A stretch of 64,000 nucleotides of DNA. Source: Celoporthe dispersa (Eukaryota > Ascomycota > Sordariomycetes > Diaporthales > Cryphonectriaceae). Position 1 is the stretch's first letter. The number at the start of each line of letters is the position of its first letter. Shown piece by piece: positions 10,884 through 24,227 of this stretch. Where the stretch lies: positions 6,094,501 to 6,158,500 of the forward strand of contig WAID01000003.1 of the NCBI GenBank assembly GCA_016584495.1. The letters are read 5' to 3'. The translations under genes and the position numbers were made by a program. The notes below the pieces were generated by a model that did not search any database, was not told where the DNA came from, and saw nothing but the letters and a program-made list of their open reading frames with translations.

Positions 10884-13222
10884 CTACCTGATGGCTTTGG
10901 CTGCCTTGACGAAAGCCCGAATCTTCTCCAAATCCTGCTTCCCGTCTACTTCCACACCGCTGCTCACATCGACACCAATTATTCTTGAGGAAAGAGGACC
11001 GACTGCACCCACGGCCTCCGCAACGTTGTCAGGATTGAGTCCACCAGCGAACAAGACCGTCAGCCCATCGTCCTTCTCGAGTTCCGCGCGGACAGCAGCA
11101 TGGTTGAGCAGTTGCCCCGACCCCGACCCAGAGTCCAGCAAGGGAAGGACATGATAGCCCCGGCATCCCAAACCAGGCTCACCTGGGCTGAATTTGTGAA
11201 TGACTGGAACAGGAATGAGATGAGCCCACTCGACAGGTTCCTTCCCATGTAGCTGAACGACGTCAAGGTCGTACAGCTTCTGCTTCTCGAGCACCTCTTC
11301 CAAAGACTGGTTCATGAAGACACCAGCAAGAAGCGGACCTCTGCCCGTCAATGTGCGCCTCGCGACGGAAAAGCACTCCACAGCCATGTTAGAGTTATCG
11401 GCAGAGACTGCATCGGATTTTGGCTTGCGATTCTTATGAACCGCTTGAGAGATAGCCAGAGCCGTCTCATGCGAGACGCAGCGCTTCGTGCCAGGCACCA
11501 GTATCATGCCCACCAAGTCTGCGCCAGCTTTCACGGCTTCAGCCGCGGCATCAGCGCTACGAGTTCCGCATATCTTCACCAGAAGTGGTGGAGTATCAAT
11601 TTTCGCTTGAGGTGTTGTTGCGCCCGAGCAGAGTTCTCGGATGAATTTAGACGCATCAGGAGCCCGCATGATCGCCTCTCCAACAAGAACGGCATTGACA
11701 CCGTCACTCTTGCAGTCCTGGACGTCCTTGTGGGAGTTGATACCACTGAGGGCACAGATGATGGTCTCCTTTGGAACCATGCTTCGCAAGCTCCTCGTAG
11801 TACCCAGGTCGACCTCAAAAGTCTCAAGGTTGCGATTGTTCACGCCAATGGCCTTGGCGCCGAGCTTAACGGCTGTGATCATCTCCTCGGCGTTCTGAAC
11901 TTCGACAAGAGGCTCCATACCAAGGGAAAGGGAGTAGTTGTAGAGACGCTCGAGCAGCTCCGTGTCAAGCATCTTGACAATGAGGAGGATGGTGTCGGCG
12001 CCTGCAAGGCGGGCTTCAAGGATTTGATATTCGTCAAAGACAAATTCCTTCCGAAGGATGGCAGGTCGGTTCGGCATGCCGTTCAGGGCCTGCCGGACCG
12101 CTCGCAGGTCTTCGGTACTGCCCTTAAACCACTCGGGCTCGGTCAGAACTGAGATGACACTCGACCCCGCAAGCGCGTACTTCCTGGCCTGCGTAGGAGC
12201 GTTGATGTCGAGAGCAAAGACGCCCTTGGATGGAGATGCTCTCTTGATCTCGGCCATAAGGGAGACATCAAAAGGAGATTTGCGTAGACGTTCGACAAAC
12301 GGGACGAGTGGCGGGGCGCAATTGAGATCGTAAGCAGCTTGCAGGTCTGCCAGTCTCTGCGACGGGATTTCCTTCTGGGCGGCGACCGCTGTTTTCCGAT
12401 GAGCATAGATCTGCTGGAGGATGTTGTTCTTCTTAGGCGCGGCTGAGGAAGACTGTGTCCCATTTGTTGTCGCGTTTTTCTGCAGTCGCTGACTCTCGAC
12501 CCATGTGCCTCCTTGGGTGAGCAGGAAGTTCTTGAACATGGCTCTGCCGTCGGCTGAAAGAATGCTCTCGGGATGGAATTGGACCCCCTCGATCGTGAAC
12601 TCCTTGTGACGGACGCCCATGATTACCCCCTGAGTTCCATCTTCCTTGGCAATCCAGGAGGTCACCTGCAGACAAGGCGGTAATGACACGTGGGTGCCGG
12701 CGAGGGAATGATATCGAGTGACAGGCAGACCCTGCGACAGACCTGAATAGACTCCTTTGGTATCGTGGCACAACGGTGACGTCTTGCCGTGGAGGATCTC
12801 GCCTGTCTGGTTGACATCACCTCCGTAGACATCGAGAATACATTGCCTGCACTGCCCGTCAGCCCAAATACGTACGTGTTTGGTCCCGAGTTCAACACTT
12901 ACTGGCCCATGCAGACCCCGAAAATCGGGATCTTGCCTGCGAAGTGGCGAATGGCATCTCGACTAAGGCCAGAATCCGTCTGCGGATGTCCTGGGCCAGG
13001 ACTGACAACCAATTGGGTGGGCTTCCTGGCAATCAGCTCGTCAAGGGTGATCTGGTCGTTGCGAAATACTGTGACGGTAGCCCCCTCTAGTACTAGGTAC
13101 TGATAGACATTGTATGTGAAGGAGTCATAGTTGTCAATGAGGATAACGTTGGAGGCTGTAGGGACAGCTGGTGAGGGATCCGGATGATGGGGGGAGTGGT
13201 CTATCAGGTCTAGTGCAGCCAT
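10884..13222 (-). CDS. trp-1: Trifunctional tryptophan synthesis protein (GATase / IGP synthase / PRA isomerase)
   Basis: One polypeptide with three steps of tryptophan synthesis: glutamine amidotransferase subunit of anthranilate synthase, indole-3-glycerol phosphate synthase and phosphoribosylanthranilate isomerase (trp-1 of Neurospora, trpC of Aspergillus). Exons 13222-12903 and 12846-10884 join in phase 2 to give 760 aa, the usual fungal length. GATase: ILIDNYDSFTYN at ~27, nucleophile in GVCMGQQ at ~103 with the 56 nt intron inside this motif, and GVQFHPES. IGPS: LMAEIKRASPSKG, ILRKEFVFDEYQI, EVQNAEE, GVNNRNL. PRAI: VKICGTRSADAAAEA, VVQLHGKEP, LFAGGLNPDNV. No frame break in 2 kb. A TGAGTCA site lies 124 bp upstream of the start. 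It is divergent from NUP192. Identity is secure. Confidence 0.98.
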
Positions 13223-13961
13223 CTCGAATCAGGTGCAGAGAATGTTTTCCGAAAAGGATGATGGCGATCTTTCAGAGTAGAGATCCTGAAAGGCTCTGCT
13301 CTGAGACCAGATGGGCAGAAAAGGTGGTGGCAGCCAAGATGAGGGTGAGTCACCAAGCTGCTGCCGTACGGACTCCAATGTTGCCTTAGTGGACAAAGAA
13401 AGTATATGTTATGAGCCAAAGTAGTAAAGAAATATGCCTCAAAACATGCTGCTGATTAGGCTTCCTGGCTCGGAATCGGACCACCCTGATCTGGAGGCTG
13501 GTTTTGAGGTCAGTTTGTCGAGACCATCGGCAACTGACTGGTACTTCACCTTCAAAAGTCTGGCCGTTCAGTGACAGGGTTTGGTGCTTACAGAGTAGAG
13601 GCTCAAATTTAGTGCAACGATCAACCTGGAGTCTGTTTTGGCGTGTCTTGTACAGTGCCTGAGTGCCTGGTTCTACTTATCGCTTATCTAACGGGCTGGG
13701 GGTCAGAGCTCCAAGGCCTTGGGCCTGCCGGGATTGATATTTTCTGGAAGCTTTACTACGGTACACGTCCAGCGCGTTCTGCTGAGCCTCCTCCCCACGA
13801 CTCAACCACAACCTGACGGCCGCCGCGTCCCTTCAACCAACACTGGCCCAGTTTACTACATCAACCCGTCCAGTCATTTCCAGCCTTTTAGTCCTTTGAC
13901 CTCTGCTGTCCATGACTGCTCGCCACGGCACCCCAAGCGTTGCTTGCTGAGCCTTGCGACC
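13223..13961. promoter_or_regulatory. Divergent intergenic region trp-1 / NUP192
   Basis: 739 bp between the two start codons. Apart from the TGAGTCA site near trp-1, it holds an ACTACGGTAC motif at 13755-13764 that recurs in other intergenic parts of the window. No TATA box recognised. Confidence 0.55.
13346..13352. promoter_or_regulatory. CPC1/Gcn4-type site upstream of trp-1
   Basis: The heptamer TGAGTCA is a perfect TGA(C/G)TCA element, the binding site of Neurospora CPC1 and yeast Gcn4, which induce amino acid synthesis genes on starvation. It lies 124 bp upstream of the trp-1 start codon and about 610 bp from the NUP192 start, so trp-1 is the natural target. Confidence 0.6.
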
Positions 13962-16900
13962 ATGGCCTCACCACCAGACGCTGTTTACTTCCCGTCCTTG
14001 GACGAATGTTTGAAGGGCGACAAAGTACTGCTGTGCGCGCTTCTCCCCTCTCGTTCCCGCTATACTCGCGGAGCCCTCCTGACAATTTTCACAGCTCTTG
14101 GAAACTAGTTGCACCAGCCCTGCAAGATATCTCCGACGACCGTCTGTTAAGCGATGCCGTTTATGACTTCCTTCGCGATACCCACGTCCACACGTTCATC
14201 CAGGATCCTTCCAAGGCATTCAGAAAGGCCGATGCCACGAGCAAATCCGACTTCGAGACCAGGACAGCCGCTATAAATGTCACTCCTACCCAGAACGACA
14301 AGTACGACATCAGGGTTATCAAGGAGGACGCCCTGTGGCTGAGCCAGAATGCCGACGTCAATGAAGTTGCCGCGCTGCGCATCGTCATTATCGAGTTTCA
14401 GAATCGCCCGCAGAGCCACCTCTCTGGCCCTCTCTCGACTCAAGACGTTATAAATCTGCAGCAAGCTGTTGGTGCCGATGGCACGCAGGCGAACTCGCTC
14501 CTGGCGTCTGTCAGTGCGGCCGAGACCGTAGATGTGGAAACGATATGGTCAAACTTCAACACTGAGACAGGCAGGCGCCGGCGGCTGCTCGAGACCTACA
14601 TGTCTGAACGGCGCTACTTCATGATGTTTGTTGACGCTCTGCTGAACCTGATGCTCGAGCACGCAAGCACGAGGTTGGTAGGGCCTAGAGCAGCACTGCG
14701 CCAACAATTACTACAGACAACTTTTGGCGACGCCAATTTGGCTGGAGTGAGGCATGCAAGACGGGAAGGACTCTTGACCAAATACCTTGAGCTATTGCCG
14801 GTCTACATAGGCCGCATCAACATGGGGTCATCAGAGGTACTGGACGTTATGAATCTTGAGCTCGACTGGGCCAGGACGGTCATGACAGAGACCTTGCACC
14901 TCTTGTCGTCCATTTTCCAGGTTGTCGATCTCGTCGACACTTTTCTTCCGGCACAGATCGTCTCTGTTTGGTTCGAGTTTGTTGATGTCTACGGTTTCTT
15001 GGATCAATTGCAGGGCGTCGACGACCAGACGGCCGAATTGCTGCAGCCGGTCAAGTCCCTTGTCTGTATCATATCGATGAAGCTTCTTAACCTCCCGAGA
15101 TCTGTTCCCTTCCTCGATGGCGACTCAGAGGTGACTCTGTACCCCGACGAGGACTCTTACATTACCTCGGAGGAAGTGTTGAGGCAAGTCGACGAGACCA
15201 TCAATAACGCAGCCAATGCTGGCCTCGTTACGGCCGGCCCAGTCATCTTCTCCTGGACTCTGATTTTGCAGCAGATGCTTGCATCACATCATGAGCGGCA
15301 AGAGAGGAGAGACCTGCAGCAAAACAGACAGGCGCAGGAAGGGTTTGAACGCGAAATACAGCATGTCGAAGCCCGCCCCGGAGTCGGGAGACGTTCATCT
15401 GCTGGGGAGCATTGTGTCCATGGAATCACAGTCATATGACAAATTCCTGAACACTGTATTTGGGAACAGTCAGCAACAGCAAGACATGCAGCGCATTGAG
15501 CAGTTGGCGATGGCTGTGACCGCTGGAGGCCAGATGCACAACTTCTTGACCGAGATGGCTCTTGGCCTAGGCGAATCACACAATGCACCTTTCCGCCCAT
15601 ATCTTGGAGCGAGGATGCGCTTTGTTCTCCTTGATTTCCTCAACTTCAGTTTCCCCGTCGTCGGCTACATATCTGAATCTATCTCGACATTCTTCGCGGT
15701 CCTCTCAGCAGGTCGGGGATACTGGGACATTTGCAGCGGGAAGACTCTGAGCGCCAGGGAGGACGTTGTTGTCAAAGCCATGGATGACCGTCTGACGGTT
15801 CAGTTCTATCTGAGCCAGGTCTGGCTCAGGTGGCCTTACGAATTCACGCCATTCACCAACCTTTGCAAGATTATCTCCACCTCCTTCTCCGAGCATGCGG
15901 CTTCGGAGCTTGGACGTGTTCTTGCCGACACTCCAGCACTGACATTCCACCTGCCCGATCCTTTCTGGGAATTTTCAGGAGAAGAGACGGATCTAGGGAA
16001 GCTAGAACTAGTCAGGGACGTCCCATTGTTCTCCGTCTTGCCGTCTCGCAAACGTCTCATGGCAGGCGAGGAGCCTTTTTGCATTCCTGCTGGAGCCCAA
16101 GGTCAGCTTGCGTCCGACTCGAGCCGAATTGTTCAGGTGCAATACGTACATTCGACTTTTGCACTGTTAGGAAAGCGGCTGGAGACGAATCTGAGCTCTG
16201 ATTCTTACGCCCTGGCTCTTGGTTCGCTGGAAGCAGATGACCTTGCAGAGGCAATATCACTCCTAGCAACCGTGGTCCGCAGCAAGCAGGCCAAAGCGGC
16301 AGCCAGGAAGAACGCCCTAACATCGGGCAACGCCGCCGCTTTGGAAATCCTTCAACAAGCCGGTCGCGACCTACCACCCCACAAAGATATTGTTACTGTC
16401 ATCACGGACACCCTAGACTCTCATATTGATGGCGAACTGGCGAATTTGGAGGCGTCCGGAACCCGTGTCATCACCTCTTGCCTGCAGTTCCTGGACTCAA
16501 TACTACCCATCTGTCCAGGCAGGGTGTGGTCATACATGACACGCTGCGACCTTCTGATGAGTGCCTCCAAAGCTGGGATGCTATCGAGAATCACCAGCAC
16601 CCTCGAACTCATCGACGAACAGTTCGATCTCTTGGTGACGGTTGTAAACTTCTTCTCCAGCCTGGTTGAGAGCTCGGTGGCGGGCGCCGTACACAGAAAG
16701 ATGGGGTCCAAGGCAATCGGTCGTGCTGCTGAGAATGAATACATTTGGCAAGGCACATCCGATAAAGCCCTGAGTCAAGTCACTCTTTCGATTGCACATA
16801 CGTCTGTCGACATTCTTGAGAATTCGTTGACCTGGCGGTTCCCATCAGAAGTCCACCGCAGCGTTCTTCTCAGCGACCTGGTACCCGTCCTGACCAGACT

Positions 16901-19620
16901 TGTCATCTACTCCCTAGGTACCGGAGCTAGAGGTGACGAGAAGGTTGCAAACAGCTCGCCGGGTGCAAGCGATCCACAAGATGAGAAGAAGTCGAGGGCA
17001 CTGGCAACGTTCCTGGAACCAGCTGCAAACTACATCGTTGACGGGTTCTTATCCTCGGCCCCCTCGTCGTTGAGGTTCCAACCAATGCTCGCCTCAATGT
17101 TGGTGGCGCTGGGTCTGCCCGACTCCACTGTGTACCAGAGGCGGACAAAGATCATTTCAGACCGCCAGACTGCAGTTCTGGATTTCGCAACAACGCTCAT
17201 ACGAGTTGCGAACCTCAAAGAAATGCCAGCAACTGCAATAGAAGGGCAGCTGCTTAAGTGTTCTTCGCTGCTAGCTCGTCTTTGTGCGACAGACGCTGTC
17301 TACCGAGATCCCACCCTGTCGCTTCTTGGTGCATTAGCGGAGCGAATTAACCATGAGGATAGCGAAGCGCCGTCCCTGCTTGGTTATCTGGGACCACAAG
17401 TCTCGCGATCTTTCCTGCAGACGATCTCGAAATTAGATCAGCCTTTTGGCAGGCCGACAGAGTCCAAGAACGCTTGGGCTTTCTTTTCTACCATCATGCG
17501 TAACGGACAGCATTGGATGGCGAATTCCTTGTTGACGGGAAAGACGCCACGCGAGGCCTTAGGCGGCAATGGCAAGATGTCCAAATTGGCGCCAGATTCC
17601 ATTCTCAAGACTGCTGTGACGCGCCTACGATCCATCAGCACGTTACCCACCTCGGAGACTTTGGCGATCTTGGATCTTCTGACCTCGGCACACAACTACT
17701 GGCAATGGACTGTATTTGCTTCTCAGGAAGATAATAGTTGCCTCAATGAGCTTCGCGCTTACGTCCGGGACCTCAAACCAATCTCTACGACCGTCAAGAC
17801 GGATCCCAGCCGAGCGTGCGATGAGGCACGTATTGCGGCTTACATCGCAGAAGCATTCGCAATGCACCTCTACCATCTACGAAAGACAGGTCGTGAGCAG
17901 GAATTTGCTCGGGACCTTGCTAATGACATCGATTACTACCTACGAGATGGAGTGGTGGTGTCTGGCTACAACAGCTCGTTGCATGCTAACTTTGCCAAGA
18001 ACTTCTCGAAGCAGTACCCGGGGTTCTCGCTAGAGAGTTTTCAGCGGACACTCCTCTTGCCCAGAGAACTTGGCGATGACTATTATTATGCACTTGGTGT
18101 GGCTGACAGGATGCTGATGTTTGACCCGGGTTGGGTTGGACCACGGGAGAGAAATGGCTTCAGAGACGAGATGCGGGCTGCCAATCTCAACCTCTCTCTC
18201 GTGGACGCGCAAGTTGTGAGTTGCCTTGTCACCTGGAATGCTTCGGTGCCGACCTCAAGGCTGACCATCTTCCCAGGCTCTGTTCCATGCTTGGGAGTTT
18301 CTACTACTTGAACTCAGTAGTTGTCTTCCGGCGAACGAGCACCTGATCACTACGCAGATGATGCAGGTCGCGAGACAATGTCTTGACTGCAACCAAGCCA
18401 ACCAGGGACCCGAACGTATCTTTTTGAGGATCACAAAGTCCCGTGCAAACCTTGCACTGGTAATCATGCAACGTCTTCCGCCAGCATCGCTGACGCCCAG
18501 AGATGCTGCTGAGCTCCTGATCACCGCGTGGGCTACCCTGAGCAGCATCGAGAATCCTCTGGTGCCTGAACAGATTCAGCACTGGAGAACAATGCTCAGA
18601 ATGCTCTATGTGGCGCTTCGAGCATACGGTACCTCGTCAACAAGTGCGATGACCGATAACAAGAGAGCGAATGACAGCCGACTTGTCGAGGTTACCCAGT
18701 GTGTTTTCAACATTCTACACCGAGTTGTGGCCCAAGGCTTCCGGTCCATAGTCTCGCTCATTCACGACACGGAAGTCGCAGTCTTACCAGAAGACCTGGC
18801 CCTCATCACCGCTATCCTGCAAGCATGTCTATGCTTACCAGCCATGGACGAGTACTCCGGCGAGGTTCTGAGCATCATGATCTCGGAGGATGTTGGGCGG
18901 GCTGCGCTATCTCTGTTCTCCTGGGCGGATAAATTTGCGATCAATGGCGATCCCATCTATGGAGAGCTCAGCATACTGTTCCTGCTCCAGCTGTCCAATG
19001 TTCCGGCGATGGCTGAGCACCTTGCATCGGACGGCCTGCTAGCCCAAATTGCTGCAGCCAGCATCACCACCCGCATTCAGCAGCCCAACGTGAGGCCTTT
19101 TGCGGACAACATAGGAGCCCAGCGCTGCTATGATATCTGGGCGAAGGGCATCCTCCCGCTGCTCCTGAACGTGCTGTCCGCGCCAGGACTGGGGCCGAAC
19201 ATCGCCACTGAGGTCGCCTACGTTCTCAACCAGTTCCCCAACCTGCTGGATAGCAGTGCCGAGCGCATAGAAGCACCAGGCATGAGCAGGACAGCTGCGA
19301 AGGGGGTTCACTTCGTCACGCTACTGGGCGTCTCGGAGATCAACTCACTCGCACTCTTGACACGCGTTTTGAGCGGGTACAGGACGAATTTCAATCGTGA
19401 AATCCCGGAGGTGTCTTGGGACTCGGCCACGGTGCTAGAGTGTGTGGACTATTGGCTGTCGACCAGGAAAATGCTGCGCGAGAGATTGGTATCCCTGGGC
19501 CAGCGAGAGGCTGACTGGAAGAACATGAAGACGTCTGCCGAGGGCGTCAGCTTGCTGGAGGAGAAAGTGGTCTCACTGCTTGAGGCTGTCAAGGAGGTGC
19601 TTAGTGACGACCTAGAGTAA
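13962..19620 (+). CDS. NUP192: Nuclear pore scaffold nucleoporin Nup192 (Nup205 family; one frame break)
   Basis: Inner-ring scaffold nucleoporin, essential in fungi. Exons 13962-14032, 14095-18215 and 18277-19620; introns of 62 and 61 nt both have CTGAC branch sites. With one C removed from the CCCC run at 15376-15379 the frame is open for 1844 aa, the usual size for Nup192. The break falls between EREIQHVEARP and ESGDVHLLGSIV; read without correction the first part stops at 15439 and the rest begins in another frame, and the two overlap cleanly at that point. The protein is helical throughout, with family-like segments such as VVGYISESISTFFAVLSAGRGYWD, VWLRWPYEFTPFTNLCK (here written in two parts in the literature alignments I recall) and a C-terminal helical block ending EEKVVSLLEAVKEVLSDDLE. 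Divergent from trp-1 and convergent with TIM9. An essential gene should not carry a real frameshift, so sequence error is likely. Confidence 0.88.
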
Positions 19621-20169
19621 TTACGTCCCAGATGAACTGGATTCAAGAAATCGGAGCAAGGAAGGTCAACTTGCAGCATTGTCGGCGTTTGGCTGGATAG
19701 CAAAATGGTTGATGGGATAGCGGGACAGAGATACCATGATCAATGGCACGAGAGACGTGATGTTTGAAGCTGATACGACTTATGTGAATATGTGAGTAGA
19801 ATTGTGCTGCTGCTGGCCATGTTTGGCCGCTGCAATTTCGTAATTGCCGGGGCGTTATGCCTAGCATTTGGCATCTATTGCCCAAAGCCCGTCTGGTGAT
19901 TTTACATGAGTGTTTTCTCGCCACTTCACATCGTGGTCCCCCCATCGACCAATATGCTCAGCTTCCCAGACATACATCCGTCTTGATTCCCTTTCATCTC
20001 CATCGCTCGCCTTGAAGAAACCATGCTTTCGTCCTTTCACTGTATGGATTTCTACGCATGAAACCCCTCGATACCAGAAGCCCCACAAGAGTCCTGTGGT
20101 CTCAGGCCTTCTAGACTCACGACGCTCTTTCGCCCCCATTAACACCGTTCCGTATCTTGCAACATGCAT
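19621..20169. other. Intergenic between convergent NUP192 and TIM9
   Basis: 549 bp between two stop codons, expected to hold both 3' untranslated regions. No coding signal. Confidence 0.55.
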
Positions 20170-20621
20170 CTACCTCTGACCCATCTTGGTAGCCATCTCT
20201 GTGTTGTGCTCCTGGAACCGCTCAGCCAGCCGCTGGCCGCTAGCCATATACTTCTGGACGCAACGGGCAACGCAGCCATTTTCGCGCTCGGAGACGGCCT
20301 TGGAGGTGAAGTCGTTGACGCAGGACGAGAAGCAGTGGTCGACGAGGTTGCCGAAGAGCTGGTCGCCAGCACAGGTCAGCAGTCGCGCGAAGGGACAGGA
20401 GTGGCCCGTAGATAGAGCGATGGGGAGAAGAAGAAGAAGCAGAAGAACTTACGCTGACGAACTCCTTGACCTGGCGCTTCTGCATGCGCTGCTCGAGCTC
20501 GCGCTGCTCGGAGGCACTGAGTCCGCCCAGTCTGTTTCGCGCAGGTTGGACGGTTAGTCTTGCGGCCTGCGAGAGAAGGGGAAGGCGTTACAATGATATG
20601 GGGCTGTACTCACTGATCCAT
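20170..20621 (-). CDS. TIM9: Mitochondrial intermembrane space chaperone Tim9
   Basis: Small TIM chaperone that forms a hexamer with Tim10 and escorts hydrophobic precursors to the TIM22 and SAM complexes. Three exons: 20621-20614 (only 8 nt: Met, Asp and two bases of Gln), 20531-20453 and 20358-20170, total 91 aa, the normal family length. The twin CX3C motif is complete: CFSSC and CVARC, separated by VNDFTSKAVSERENG. The protein starts MDQLGGLSASEQRELEQRM and contains QVKEFV, both typical of Tim9 rather than Tim10. Introns are 82 and 94 nt, with donors GTGAGT and GTAAGT, and a CTGAC branch before the second acceptor. Without the tiny first exon no suitable start codon would remain in the second. 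Convergent with NUP192. Confidence 0.92.
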
Positions 20622-23600
20622 TGTGTCTTTTCTGAGAGCTTCTTGCCTGAGCTGCCTGGTGGGGACTGTGATGGTTGTGTGATGAGGTTGCAGCTAAGAG
20701 TGCTGCCAGTTGAGCTTGCCAAAAATGCCGTGAAAATTCCAGGGTCGATGGGCCTGCAGAGTGATGTCAACTGCACCTGCCACAAACCTGGCTGCTTATG
20801 TAACAATTCCACTCCTCCGAGACCTCACATCAATTTTTCATGACAGGCTCGTTCCTTTTCGCTTTCTGGACTCTCTTTCAGGCTCCAAAGATGCTACACA
20901 ATATCTCTGCATGGAGAGACTACAGCATGTAACTTTACACTCTTTTCACCTGGATCTCTACCTGCACTGAGGCAGTATCACGAATGCCCTACTTTTATGA
21001 CTACAGCCCCACTGTCTCAACCGACCGACTGACCGACTAACCGACTGATGGGGAGGCACTGGTGGTGCCTTGGCACAGTACTTCAGAGCAACAGGCACCT
21101 GCAAGAAAGAAGATGATTCTCATGAAATCTGGTGAAATGTCTTCAGGTGGCAAAAGATGGGGTTGTACGTCTCAGAAAATGGCCGACCCTCAGGTATGAA
21201 CAAGTAGCCCTCGTGAAGCTGGCTCTCGTGACAGCTCTGTGGTTTGGCAAGCTGACAGGTGCCATATCCTACAGTATTGAAATTGGCCAAGGTTGGTTAA
21301 TTCTAAGCCAAGGGCTTTCACATGCTGGAGTCTGGTCATGACTCTCAACAGAGCCTCATTTGAGCTCGAGTCATAGGACTTCTTGTGAACAGTCCTCAAC
21401 TATGGTGGCTTTTCTGGCTCGTCACTACCTCGGGGTTGGACTTGGAATGGATGCATTGAAACATGACCCCTTTATGTGGCGACTTGAAGGCCGGACCTGT
21501 GGTGGGCAGAGGACTTGGCAAGTCTTCTCTGCCCGCCTGGAATGCCTCCACTGTTGAGACACAGCCTGAGCTCTGGTCCTGAGGCTATCCCTGCGTCACT
21601 TTTGTCACTACTGTGGCGTGGCTCTTGCAAAACACCTTGAAGGAGCTGATATCCATCACAGTGGCTGAAAATGTCGGGCGTTTCCGGAGAGAGGGGGTGA
21701 GATTCGGGCATGTCTCAGCCCTACGCAAGGCAATCTGCTCTAGCTTGCACTTGGATGCTGTGTTTATTTGCGCTGTGTGACTTTCTATTCGATTCCTGCA
21801 CGTACCCCTCCAGGATTCAACGGACTTTCATGGCCATACGGCGAGCCGGCTTTTTGGGCAGGATCTCTCGTTTGAGGTCGTCTCTTGACACGGATTCCTA
21901 CGTCACATTCGAATCACCAGTCGACAAGCACGTCTTACTTTGTCCTACATCATCATGCATGATCTTCTTGATCTGCCTTGCTTGGAGCCCGCTTATTGGA
22001 AGGTCTATACGCGCGAGCTGCCCAGGACCACCATCTTGGAAGGTGACACAAGCCGGTACTTTCGGAAGTGTCTTGTTATGGCTGTACACTAAAAAGTACG
22101 CACTCAAAACGGCACCAGCAGCCTTGCAGTGCGCTCCGGTGCGGATGTGGTTTTGTCTGTGTGAGACACTGGAGGAGCAGCCTGACACGTGGCTGTCACT
22201 CCTCTTGTTCCACCGGCACCTGAAGACAGAAATGATGGCCGTGACTTTGCAGGCGGTCCCGAGGGGAGCAGCGCTCTTCCACACACGACAAAGGAGGCTC
22301 CGGCGGTGTTCGGTCTATGTCGTATGGTCCATGCCGTGTAATGACGTCGGCGGGAGGGCGAGATGCAACTCCAACGGAACATGCCAATCAACACAAGCGG
22401 GCTAACAAGAAGGTACACCAAGCCGAGGGGTTTTCCCATCCCCTATGGTCACTTGAGGAGCCTTATTCTCGAGCTTGCATATGGTTCGCGTACTAAGGAA
22501 TGGCTTTGTGCAACGTCGGTGTACAACCCGAGCTCTGGTCAGGTGTGCATCCCATATGGCAGCGTGGGATTGGCTGGAACGCGAGATCCAACCCTCTCGT
22601 CCTGCAGAAAGAACTCTCACCTACGGACCCAGGCCGAGTCGTCGAAGGAAACCGACTTTGATAACGGCAGCCAGCCGAGAATGCACAGAAAGCCACCCTA
22701 GAAGAATGCGCATAGCACATACATGTTCCTGAGCAAAGAAGGAAAAAGATAAAAAAAAGAGAGAGAGAGAGAAGAAAAGCACCCTCTCATTCTGTGGCTT
22801 TTCCCGCTGCTGCCAATCAGATACTGTTGTACAGGTGTACCGTCGATTTTCCTTGGCCAAAAGACTCATGAGAGCTGGGCAAGCGCGGTCTGGTTACACG
22901 ATATCAGAGCCTGGTGAGAAAACAGCGCTTGCGGGACCCGAGCGTCACCGGTAAGACATAACAAGGTTGCAGCCGTCAGCTTCCAGCTTGGGCGATGCTG
23001 CCGCAGGTCAGCTTATCGATGCTGCCCTCCTCCACGACAATCCTCCAACCACGGTTTCCTCCCCCCTCACTTACATACTATGTAGTATTACTCGTCATCC
23101 GAAGCTCTCCGGGGAGTTGCGGCATACTCCCCAATATGCAGAGGCCCACAACCTCGAGACTTGGCGCCGCCGCCGACAGGGTTTTTTTTTTTTTCCCTGC
23201 CCCCCGCCAAAGAAGAACACAGCTTCCTCCGGTCTGGAAATCTCTCAGAGGCGGGATTTTTCTTCTTCTTCCTTCTTCCCTTTCTCCTCCTCTGTTTCTT
23301 TGTTGTTGTTGTTTATTTGTTTTTTTTCCCTCACAGGCGCAGCAGTCAAGTGGCGAGATTCCTATGTGGAGGCTTGCGAGACTGAGATACGAAGAGAAGG
23401 AGTGTCATTTCTCTCTGGGGGAGCCACCCCTATCTGACCGCAGAAAAGGTACTGGCTGACCAATAATTATATTCACAGGCTCTCATCACTCTGTTTGAGT
23501 TTACCTGGACGCTAAGCAGCCACTTGGGGGGGGGGGGGGCAATGCAGGTTCTAGGGCTGCAGCGCGGCAGGAAACGTACGTACGTTACATAGCACCGAGT

Positions 23601-24227
23601 AGTATGCTGCGAGGAGGATTCCAATCCCTGGAGCCCACAGCCATGGTTAAAGTACCTTAGTAGTCCGGGGGTACATGCCACGCGGGCCTTCGCTTCTTAC
23701 TTACGATCCATCCTCTGCCCTCAGCCACACCCCTGCACCTGCAATCGATAGGCAGGCATATTGGTGGTCATCCTTCAATGTCCGCGTCTGACCCTCTTGG
23801 ACAGAACTGCGGCACGTCTGGACTCGAACGTCCCTGACCGCATGGAAGATCCGCAGGGCTGCATCACCCGTCCTCTGCCTCTCCCTCTCTCCCCTCCCCC
23901 CGCCCCTTCCGGTAAAGCTAGACAGGACAGACCGATCCCGCCTGCTTACACCACGAGTGGTTCCTTATGCTGCCTACACGCCCGCTCTGTCCACCGCGGC
24001 TCGAGATCATTCGACGGATCCCCCTGCTCTCATCACCCCCAGTCCTCCTTGCCTGCCAGGTTCCATGTCTCTTACATCCGCCCCAAAACAGAATATCCGC
24101 AGGATCCTTCGAGTTGATTGATGGTGAACGTCGTGAAGGGTGCTCACACCCCTGCAAGTTTGTATTGTTTGCAAACTGCAGTCACCTTTTCAGAAGACGC
24201 CCCCTTAGCCTATCCTACCAAGCAGCA

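Noticed and set aside
21710..22405. 231-residue plus-strand frame upstream of the Zn2Cys6 gene
   Set aside because: Erratic composition and no recognisable domain or family motif.
23800..23850. tRNA T-arm-like GTTCGAGTCC on the minus strand
   Set aside because: No matching stems or A box at the needed distance.
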